Assembly (NCBI GenBank): GCA_035532215.1
Contig: DATKRK010000193.1
Coordinates: forward strand, 1 to 9,546
DNA from: JAICIG01 sp035532215
GTDB lineage: Bacteria > Planctomycetota > Planctomycetia > Pirellulales > JAICIG01
Reading direction: 5' to 3'
DNA length: 9,546 nt
Made by a program: the position numbers and the translations under genes. How positions within the stretch are numbered: position 1 is the stretch's first letter; each line of letters opens with the position of its first letter. The notes under the pieces were generated by a model. That model had not been told where the DNA came from. It searched no databases and saw nothing but the letters and a program-made list of their open reading frames with translations. Below are positions 1-5,335 of the stretch, piece by piece.

Positions 1-135
1 AATCGAATCAACCCGCGCGTCATCAAACAAAAAGTCTCGAAGTGGCCAAAAAAACGGCCCCAGCATCGCGGCCCCCGTCCGCCGACGAAAACCTTTATGC
101 AGTCCGTCGTTTTGACTAATTGAACGGTATTGGGG
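1..135. other. Intergenic region downstream of the oppF-like gene
   Basis: This edge segment follows the stop codon of the minus-strand F-type ATPase gene. I see no credible coding frame in it. Around 45-60 a short GGCC / A-rich loop / GGCC arrangement could form a weak 4-bp hairpin, but it lacks a convincing stem and U-tract, so I do not call it a terminator. The next gene is outside the window. Confidence 0.5.
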
Positions 136-1191
136 CTAGCCCAGCCGCTGGCTTTCGTCGGCGAAATGGCAACTCGCCAGGTGATCGGCGGCGCCGGCGG
201 CCGGCAGCAACTCGGGCCTTTCGCTGCGGCAGCGCTCGGGCTGGCCCTTCAACGCGTACAGCGGACAGCGTGGATGAAACGCGCAGCCCGGCGGAACGTT
301 GATCGGCGAGGGGATGTCGTCGTCGGTGGCGGTCACGCGCGGGCGGCGGCGGCTCGGGTCGGGCAGCGGAATGGCCGAGAGCAGCACGCGGGCGTAAGGG
401 TGTCGCGGCGCGTCGAACAAGGCCCTGGTCGGCGCTTGTTCGACGATTTTACCCAGGTACATCACGGCCACTTCGTGGCTGATGTGGCGGACTACGCCCA
501 GGTCGTGGCTGATCATCAAGTAGCTGATGCCGTGTTCGGCCTGCAAATCGCCCAACAGGTTGATCACCTGAGCCCGGATCGACACGTCGAGCGCGCTGGT
601 CGGCTCGTCGCAGACGATGAAGGCCGGGTTCAATGCCAGCGCCCGGGCGATGCCGATTCGCTGCCGCTGACCGCCCGAGAACTCGTGCGGATAGCGCTGG
701 CTGGCGTCGGCCGGCAGTCCGACGTGCGCGAGCAATTGCCGCACGCGCTCGCGCAGCTCGGCGCCGCGCGCCAGACCGTGAATCCAAAGCGGCTCGCCGA
801 CGGTCGCGCCGACCGTCATCCGCGGATTCAGCGAGCCGTAAGGATCCTGGAAAATGATTTGCATCCGGCGTCGTAAGCCGCGCAGTTCAGCGGACGGCAG
901 ATCGAGCACCGAGCGTCCTTCGAACAGCACGCGGCCGGACGTGGCGGGAACCAACCGCAACAGCGTACGGCCGACGGTCGTCTTGCCGCAGCCGCTTTCG
1001 CCCACCAGGCCGAGCGTGCGGCCGCGGCCGAGCGAAAAACTGACGCCGTCCACCGCCTTGACCCACTCGCGCACTCGGGAGAAGACGCCCCCGCGAATCG
1101 GAAAGTGCTTGGCCAATTGCTGCACTTCCAACAAGGGTGCTTCGTCGGGTAGGGCGAGCGATTGTTCGGCGGCGGTCGGCGAGGAATTCAT
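136..1191 (-). CDS. oppF: Oligopeptide/dipeptide ABC transporter ATP-binding protein, F type
   Basis: This 351-residue protein is a cytoplasmic ATPase of the Opp/Dpp peptide-importer family; it would pair with the D-type ATPase to drive import through two permeases. The nucleotide-binding domain is complete: Walker A GESGCGKT (about 64-71), Q-loop in IIFQDP (112-117), signature FSGGQ (171-175), Walker B FIVCDEP (191-197), D-loop SALD and switch His 229. The C-terminal oligopeptide/dipeptide extension follows, with Cys at about 303, 309, 321 and 341. In solved Opp/Dpp ATPases such cysteines bind a [4Fe-4S] cluster, so a cluster is plausible here. The ATG has a GGAG only 3 nt upstream (1195-1198), a tight spacing, and lies 10 bp after the D-type stop, so the two are very likely co-transcribed. 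Length is normal for the family. The family call is firm; the substrate (oligopeptide, dipeptide or other) is unknown, so the symbol is a family label. Confidence 0.93.
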   Translation of the reverse strand: MNSSPTAAEQSLALPDEAPLLEVQQLAKHFPIRGGVFSRVREWVKAVDGVSFSLGRGRTLGLVGESGCGKTTVGRTLLRLVPATSGRVLFEGRSVLDLPSAELRGLRRRMQIIFQDPYGSLNPRMTVGATVGEPLWIHGLARGAELRERVRQLLAHVGLPADASQRYPHEFSGGQRQRIGIARALALNPAFIVCDEPTSALDVSIRAQVINLLGDLQAEHGISYLMISHDLGVVRHISHEVAVMYLGKIVEQAPTRALFDAPRHPYARVLLSAIPLPDPSRRRPRVTATDDDIPSPINVPPGCAFHPRCPLYALKGQPERCRSERPELLPAAGAADHLASCHFADESQRLG

Positions 1192-1201
1192 AGGCTCCGC
1201 T

Positions 1202-2251
1202 TCAAGTCGCTCCTGCGGCCGAGAGCGGATCGGCCAATTGGCCCGCGGCGATCTGGCGCGAGAACCAGCAGGCCGAAAAGTGTCCGGGCTCGATCTCGAC
1301 GAACGGCGGTAGCTCGTCGCACTTGTCGGCAGCCAACGGACAACGCTCCTTGAAGCGACAACCGCCGGGAAACTGCGTGGGCGGCGGCACGTTGCCTTCG
1401 ATGGCTTGCAGCCGATCGTCCAGCCGATCGACGCGCGGCAAGCTGGCGAACAGACCTCGCGTGTAAGGGTGCAGCGGCTTGCCGAACAGGGGGCCCGCAG
1501 CCGCCTTCTCGACGACCTGCCCGGCGTACATGACCGCTACGTCGTCAGCCATTTCGGCCACGACGCCCAGGTCATGCGTAATCAACAACAGGCCCATGCC
1601 GTGTTCGGCCTGGCTTTTTCGCAATAAGTCGAGAATTCGCGCCTGAATCGTGACGTCGAGCGCCGTGGTCGGCTCGTCGGCGATGAGCAGCTTGGGATTG
1701 CACGACAGAGCCATGGCGATCATGGCCCGTTGCTTCATGCCGCCCGAGAGTTCATGTGGGTATTGGCGAATCCTGCGTTCCGGCTCGCTCATGCGGACTT
1801 CGGTCAAGGCTCGCAACACCTCGCCGCGCAGGGCCGAGCGGGGCACGTCGCGGTGCAAGCGGATCGCCTCGGCGATTTGATCGCCGATCGTGAACACCGG
1901 GTTCAAGCTCGTGGCCGGCTCTTGAAAGATCATGCCCACGTCGCCGCCGCGAACGGCTTGCATTTCGCGCGCAGTCGCTTGGATGAGGTCGCGCCCTTCG
2001 AGCAAGATTTTGCCCCCGGCGAATTCGCCCGGCGGGATGGGTATGAGCCGCAGGATGCTCAGCGCGGTGACCGTCTTGCCGCAACCGCTTTCGCCCACCA
2101 CAGCCAGCGTTTTGCCGCGATCGACCGAAAACGACACCCCGTCGACCGCCCGGGCCAAGCCTTGTTCGGTGCGGAAATACGTCTTGAGTTCGACGACTTC
2201 CAAGAGCGGCGCGGCCGCCGGCGCTTGAGTTTTCGGCGGCGTGGGTGGCAA
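1202..2251 (-). CDS. oppD: Oligopeptide/dipeptide ABC transporter ATP-binding protein, D type
   Basis: This 349-residue protein is the partner ATPase of the F-type subunit encoded just downstream. Visible motifs are Walker A GESGCGKT (53-60), Q-loop in MIFQEP (107-112), signature LSGGMKQR (168-175), Walker B LLIADEP (188-194), D-loop TALD and switch His 226. The LSGGMKQR form and the Met before KQR are typical of D-type subunits. The C-terminal peptide-transporter extension carries Cys at about 298, 304, 311 and 328, matching the [4Fe-4S] ligands seen in this family. The start is a TTG: an in-frame TAG lies five codons upstream with no other start between, and an AGGA sits 10 nt before it. 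No binding protein or permease gene precedes it, because the next gene upstream is divergent; those subunits must be downstream beyond the window edge or elsewhere. The symbol is a family label; the substrate is unknown. Confidence 0.93.
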   Translation of the reverse strand: MPPTPPKTQAPAAAPLLEVVELKTYFRTEQGLARAVDGVSFSVDRGKTLAVVGESGCGKTVTALSILRLIPIPPGEFAGGKILLEGRDLIQATAREMQAVRGGDVGMIFQEPATSLNPVFTIGDQIAEAIRLHRDVPRSALRGEVLRALTEVRMSEPERRIRQYPHELSGGMKQRAMIAMALSCNPKLLIADEPTTALDVTIQARILDLLRKSQAEHGMGLLLITHDLGVVAEMADDVAVMYAGQVVEKAAAGPLFGKPLHPYTRGLFASLPRVDRLDDRLQAIEGNVPPPTQFPGGCRFKERCPLAADKCDELPPFVEIEPGHFSACWFSRQIAAGQLADPLSAAGAT

Positions 2252-2261
2252 GGCGTATTTT

Positions 2262-2265
2262 TCCT
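2262..2265 (-). promoter_or_regulatory. Ribosome binding site deciding a TTG start
   Basis: Read on the minus strand this is AGGA, 10 nt before the TTG at 2251-2249. It supports the TTG as the initiation codon of the D-type ATPase; the frame is closed by a TAG immediately upstream. Confidence 0.5.
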
Positions 2266-2433
2266 AAGTGACAGCGGCTAAGAGAGATGCATTCTAGAAC
2301 TGCGACAGAAACCGATCAACCGACGCCGAAGATTAGGTCAAGGGAAAATGGGTCGAGTTCAATGGTTGTGCTTAATTTTCCGGCAATGCCGGGCCGAAAG
2401 TACTTCTGGGGCGGAGTTGGATCAGGTTTTTCG

Positions 2434-2438
2434 GGGGA
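2434..2438 (+). promoter_or_regulatory. Ribosome binding site of the predicted lipoprotein
   Basis: GGGGA lies 8 nt before the ATG at 2447. It favours this internal ATG over the upstream in-frame ATG at 2348, which would bury the signal peptide about 33 residues inside the protein. Confidence 0.45.
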
Positions 2439-2446
2439 AGTTTGGG

Positions 2447-3112
2447 ATGCGACCTCAGACCACGGCGGCCTGGGCCACGGCGGCTCTGGCCGGCTTATTG
2501 CTGACGGCGCCGGGCTGCGTGATTCGACGCGGCTTCGTGGTGCAATTCGATTGGTCGCTCAGCGCCCATCGCACCGGCTGCCGGCATCAATGGTTCGAAG
2601 GCCGCTGCCGGTCTTGCAACGCGCTGCCGTGCGAAGCGACTGCACTCGAAGCGGAAAACGGCGAACTGATACCGGAACCGTATGAGCCGGAACCCTGCGC
2701 GCCGTGCCGTCGCCGTTGCGGCGGACGTTTGGGCGGTCTGTTTCAATCCGAAGAACTGCCGCCGCCGACCCCCGAACCGCCCGGCCCCTCGAACTTCCAC
2801 CCCATTCCCACCCGGCCGGTGTTCGGCAATCGCGCGGAACAACCCGATGCGACTGAGGAGCCAATGGAGCGGCTGACGCCCGTGCCGCTGGAAAGCAGCG
2901 AGGACGTTGACGGCGAGGCGCCCGACGAAGGCGAAGACTCGGCGCCCGAAGAGATGGAGGAAATGGCGCCTGAAGAACAGCCGGGCGAGCAAAGCGCCAT
3001 GCGTCAGAATCGGTCTGGCCGCAGCGTACGCTCCGTAACCTGGCAGCAGGCGCGTCGCCAGCAGACGCTGCCCGTTCCGCATTGCCGAAGCTGCACGGTC
3101 CGCTTCAAGTAG
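2447..3112 (+). CDS. Predicted Cys- and Pro/Glu-rich lipoprotein, unknown function
   Basis: I do not recognise this 221-residue protein. The N-terminus is a short signal peptide (MRPQTTAAWATAALAGLLLT) ending at A-P-G-C, giving a candidate lipidated Cys 24; the -3 Ala is looser than the usual Leu/Val. Nine cysteines follow, in two clusters (about 45, 54, 57, 62 and 84, 87, 91) and a C-terminal C-R-S-C (213, 216). That pattern suggests metal binding or disulfides in the exported part. Between them lies a low-complexity stretch rich in Pro and Glu (about 100-180) and then an Arg/Gln-rich tail. The frame stays open 33 codons upstream to an ATG at 2348, but I chose the ATG at 2447 because it puts the signal peptide first and has a GGGGA 8 nt before it. 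The reverse strand is also open here, which is common in GC-rich DNA, but only this frame gives a signal sequence plus ribosome site. Confidence 0.65.
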   Translation: MRPQTTAAWATAALAGLLLTAPGCVIRRGFVVQFDWSLSAHRTGCRHQWFEGRCRSCNALPCEATALEAENGELIPEPYEPEPCAPCRRRCGGRLGGLFQSEELPPPTPEPPGPSNFHPIPTRPVFGNRAEQPDATEEPMERLTPVPLESSEDVDGEAPDEGEDSAPEEMEEMAPEEQPGEQSAMRQNRSGRSVRSVTWQQARRQQTLPVPHCRSCTVRFK

Positions 3113-3201
3113 GGCGCCGCGAAAGCGCTGATGGGGCGCGATCGGACCGCCGCGACGAGCGTCCCTTCAAAGCTGACCTGACCGCCGAGCGGCTGAGCCT
3201 G

Positions 3202-3210
3202 GGCGAAGTC
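3202..3210. repeat. Left copy of 9-bp flanking direct repeat (candidate TSD)
   Basis: GGCGAAGTC abuts the left terminal inverted repeat of the MITE-like element and is repeated exactly at 3525-3533 on the same strand. It is not part of the inverted repeat, because it has the same orientation on both sides. Confidence 0.65.
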
Positions 3211-3318
3211 CTCGTTGTTCTACACATCCGCGACGTGCGCGGCCGGGATGTTGAAGCCTTGGCAGTGGTTCCCTTGTGTCGCCCCTAGCGGGGCTAGGAA
3301 ATGAAATTCCGACGCAAT

Positions 3319-3344
3319 TCCAGGGGCTCGCGCCCCTGGCTACA
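3319..3344. repeat. Hairpin unit, left copy
   Basis: This 26-bp block contains CCAGGGGCTCGCGCCCCTGG, an 8-bp stem with a 4-nt loop, followed by CTACA. An exact reverse-complement copy lies at 3426-3451. Each copy can fold alone, or the two can pair with each other. I recall similar GC-rich hairpins being common between planctomycete genes, but this is memory, not a search. Confidence 0.7.
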
Positions 3345-3425
3345 CTCTGCCGTCCCTACGAGACTAGCGCGAATCGGCACACCGGGACTTAAAGCAAAAA
3401 CGTCAGCCGCGTAGCGGCGAAAGAA

Positions 3426-3451
3426 TGTAGCCAGGGGCGCGAGCCCCTGGA
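3426..3451. repeat. Hairpin unit, right copy (inverted)
   Basis: This is the reverse complement of the 3319-3344 block, with the same 8-bp stem and 4-nt loop at 3431-3450. Confidence 0.7.
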
Positions 3452-3524
3452 CACAATCCGGCGCGAAACCGCGAAAGCCCCGTTAGGGGCGACAGAATCC
3501 GCGTGACTTGTGTAGAACAACGAG

Positions 3525-3533
3525 GGCGAAGTC
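3525..3533. repeat. Right copy of 9-bp flanking direct repeat (candidate TSD)
   Basis: This is the exact same-strand copy of the GGCGAAGTC at 3202-3210, immediately outside the right terminal inverted repeat. Confidence 0.65.
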
Positions 3534-3604
3534 CCAGTCCGCTCTCGTATCGCTTCGCTCTGCCGCCAGGCGCCCCCGCGTGTCAACTCCGGCTTGGCGA
3601 GGCG

Positions 3605-4885
3605 CTAGGGGCTCAACTCGGCGCACGCGTCGCCCAGAATTTCGAGGGCTTTGGCGACTTCTTCGTCCGTCACGCACAGGGCGGGACAAAAACGCACGCC
3701 CGCCCGGCCGCAGCCCAACAGCAGCAAGCCGCGATAAAAAGCCGCATTGACCAGTTCGTCGCGGCGCCGCGGGTCGAGTTCTTGCGGCCCCATCACGTCG
3801 ACGGCCAGCATCAGACCGAGCCCCCGCACGTTCGCCAACAGCGGCGTGCGAGCTGCGAGTCGCTCCAGGCCGGCTTTCAATTCGGCCCCGCGCTCGCGGG
3901 CATTTACGAGATACTCGCGCTCGACCAGATCGAGCGTGGCCAAAGCCGCGCGGCAGCTCACCGGGTTGCCGCCGAAGGTCGAAGCATGGCTGCCGGGCGG
4001 CCAATCCATCACGTCGGCGCGAGCCACCAGCGCGCCCAACGGCAAGCCGCTGGCGATGCCCTTGGCCAGGCAGACCATGTCGGGTACGACGCCGAAGTGC
4101 TCGACCGCCAGCCAGCGGCCCGTGCGGCCGATGCCCGACTGCACCTCGTCGACCACCAGCAAAATGCCGTGCTGGTCGCACACGGCCCGCAACATCGGCA
4201 GAAAGCCGGGCGAAGGCACTCGGTAGCCGCTTTCGCCCTGCACCGGTTCGACGAAGATCGCCGCCACCTCGTCGGCCGGGCAAACCGTGGCGAACAGTTC
4301 TTCCAACTCTTCGCGGGGCGAATCGAAGTGAATCCGATGCACGCCCGACAGCACCGGCCCGAAACCGTGCTGGTGCAGCGCCTTCGAGCCGCCCAGCGAC
4401 AGCGCGCCGTAGGTGCGGCCGTGAAACGCGCCGTAGCAGGAGATCACGCGCTGGCGGCCCGAGTGATGCCGGGCCAGCTTGAGCGCGGCCTCGATCGTCT
4501 CGGCGCCGCTGTTGGCGAAGAATACGCGTTTGGCGTGTCCGCCGGGCGTCAACTGCACGAGCCGCTCGGCCAGTTCGATCTCCGGTCCGTAATAGAAATC
4601 GGTGCCCGACATGTGAATCAGCTTGGCGGCCTGGTCGGTGATCGCCGCCACCACTTCCGGGTGCGCGTGGCCGCTGGCGTTCACGGCGATGCCGGCCGTG
4701 AAATCGAGAAACAGATTGCCGTCGACGTCTTCCAACGTGCAACCCCAGCCGCCGGCCGCCACCAACGGATAACCGCGCGTATACGACGTGCTGATGACCT
4801 TCGTATCGCGCGCAATCCACTCCGCCGCCCGCGGACCGGGCAAGGAAGTCTTCAGCAGCGGAGCTTTTTTCGAGGCAACGGTCAT
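3605..4885 (-). CDS. Class III PLP-dependent aminotransferase (acetylornithine/GABA aminotransferase family)
   Basis: This 426-residue cytoplasmic enzyme would move an amino group, usually from the omega position of a substrate such as GABA, ornithine or lysine, to a 2-oxo acid through PLP. The fold-type I motifs are complete: NSGAE (125-129) for cofactor phosphate, FHGRT (154-158) stacking on the ring, DEVQ with Asp 246 to the pyridine nitrogen, Lys 275 in LAKGIASGLP as the Schiff-base lysine, TFGGNP (303-308), and Arg 398 in VRFCPAL for the substrate carboxylate. The N-terminal GTDFYYGPEIELAERL region and the C-terminal LLLLGCG...VRF resemble, from memory, the archaeal-type omega-aminotransferases and broad racemases more than classical ArgD, so racemase activity is also possible. 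The aldehyde dehydrogenase gene lies upstream on the same strand and would oxidise the semialdehyde product. The ATG overlaps the stop of a six-codon leader frame (TAATG) and has no strong ribosome site of its own. Confidence 0.9.
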   Translation of the reverse strand: MTVASKKAPLLKTSLPGPRAAEWIARDTKVISTSYTRGYPLVAAGGWGCTLEDVDGNLFLDFTAGIAVNASGHAHPEVVAAITDQAAKLIHMSGTDFYYGPEIELAERLVQLTPGGHAKRVFFANSGAETIEAALKLARHHSGRQRVISCYGAFHGRTYGALSLGGSKALHQHGFGPVLSGVHRIHFDSPREELEELFATVCPADEVAAIFVEPVQGESGYRVPSPGFLPMLRAVCDQHGILLVVDEVQSGIGRTGRWLAVEHFGVVPDMVCLAKGIASGLPLGALVARADVMDWPPGSHASTFGGNPVSCRAALATLDLVEREYLVNARERGAELKAGLERLAARTPLLANVRGLGLMLAVDVMGPQELDPRRRDELVNAAFYRGLLLLGCGRAGVRFCPALCVTDEEVAKALEILGDACAELSP

Positions 4886-4905
4886 TATCGTTCACTCAGG
4901 TCCAT
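4885..4905 (-). other. Possible six-codon leader ORF overlapping the aminotransferase start
   Basis: Read on the minus strand the sequence encodes M-D-L-S-E-R and stops with TAA, whose last A is the first base of the aminotransferase ATG (TAATG). The frame is closed by a TGA four codons before its ATG. Overlaps of this type can couple translation. It may equally be chance, since no good ribosome site is seen before it. Confidence 0.25.
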
Positions 4906-5335
4906 ACGGCGGGTTCACCACAGAGGCACGGAGAGCACGGAGAGGAAAAAGGTATTGTGCAAGTCGAACGCGTTTGGCTATGCCGCCTTTTCTGAAAGGG
5001 GATGTGGGGATTAAGAGGAATCAGGGAGATAGAACCTGGGAATCGGGGCCAATTCTTGCGTATCAAACTCTTGATGGAAGACGGTCGCCCTCACGCGGAA
5101 TCGCCCGGTCGCGGAGAGAGTCTTTTCCTGCTCCTTCTCGGCGGCTCCGCGTGAGCCTTCTCCCTGTTTATCATCCCCCTATCTCCTTCTCATCCCCACA
5201 TCCCCTTTCAAATCATTCAACTGCACGAACAAGCCAAGATCTGCGTTCGATCCCTCAAAAAACCACTTCTTCCTCTCTGTGTTCTCCGTGCCTCCGTGGT
5301 GCACTCCCCTGCTTGCCCCTCGCTTCCCGGAAATA
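4886..5335. other. Gene-free region between aldehyde dehydrogenase and aminotransferase, filled by repeats
   Basis: These 450 bp separate two same-strand genes that look functionally linked. Nearly all of it is the imperfect inverted repeat at about 4915-5302. I see no credible coding frame and no clear promoter; the aminotransferase leader sits in the last 30 bp. Confidence 0.6.
4915..5302. repeat. Large nested imperfect inverted repeat (about 390 bp)
   Basis: The two outer arms (4915-4952 and 5264-5302) are imperfect reverse complements of the type CACCACAGAGGCACGGAGA. Moving inward, 4993-5010 (TGAAAGGGGATGTGGGGA) has a perfect 18-bp reverse complement at 5193-5210. Nearer the centre CTCACGCGGA at 5090-5099 pairs perfectly with 5146-5155. 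Shorter partial matches (GTCGAACGCG near 4963 against 5240-5252) keep the same nesting order, so the whole block could fold into one long interrupted hairpin with an apex near 5100-5140. I found no terminal inverted repeat with flanking duplication. CACCACGGAGGCACGGAGA-like repeats are, from memory, frequent in planctomycete and verrucomicrobial genomes; their function is unknown to me. Confidence 0.7.

Larger units (their letters stand above)
2252..2446. promoter_or_regulatory. Divergent intergenic region between oppD-like and lipoprotein genes
   Basis: The two flanking genes are transcribed away from each other, so this stretch of about 195 bp must hold both promoters unless the lipoprotein starts further upstream. 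It is less GC-rich than the genes around it. I could not pick out convincing -35/-10 boxes on either strand or a clear operator palindrome. Confidence 0.45.
3211..3524. mobile_element. MITE-like non-coding element with 16-bp TIRs and 9-bp target duplication
   Basis: The ends are perfect 16-bp inverted repeats: CTCGTTGTTCTACACA at 3211-3226 and its reverse complement at 3509-3524. The element is flanked directly by GGCGAAGTC at 3202-3210 and again at 3525-3533, in the same orientation, as expected for a 9-bp target-site duplication. The two halves are also imperfect reverse complements of each other in blocks: a 26-bp block at 3319-3344 and 3426-3451 is identical in inverted orientation, and a block around GTCGCCCCTA at 3277-3296 pairs with one around 3476-3493. 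No transposase frame is inside, so it would depend on a transposase elsewhere. It could also act as a terminator for the two converging genes. The terminal repeats and duplication are seen directly; the mobility class is inferred. Confidence 0.7.
3113..3604. other. Gene-free region between converging genes, mostly a MITE-like insertion
   Basis: The lipoprotein and the aminotransferase genes run toward each other and leave 492 bp. About 314 bp of this is the palindromic element at 3211-3524. The remaining flanks (3113-3210 and 3525-3604) would join at a single GGCGAAGTC if the element and one flanking repeat were removed. The flanks show no recognisable gene. Confidence 0.6.

Noticed and set aside
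42..62. Possible terminator downstream of the F-type ATPase
   Set aside because: Only a 4-bp GGCC/GGCC stem around an A-rich loop; no stable stem followed by a U-tract.
130..876. Long plus-strand open frame opposite the F-type ATPase
   Set aside because: It is antisense to a gene with complete ABC ATPase motifs; GC-rich codon bias keeps the opposite strand open.
3082..3288. Reading frame that stays open across the join if the MITE-like element is removed
   Set aside because: The restored plus frame and the minus frame are both open but show no motif; in GC-rich DNA this is not evidence that a gene was interrupted.
3483..4895. 470-residue minus-strand frame overlapping the aminotransferase
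   Set aside because: It covers the same strand in another frame; Arg/Gly/Ala-rich and without motifs, while the 3605-4885 frame has every PLP-enzyme landmark.
3503..5014. 503-residue plus-strand open frame opposite the aminotransferase
   Set aside because: His/Arg/Ala-rich composition with no domain; it mirrors the codon bias of the real gene on the other strand and runs through both repeat regions.
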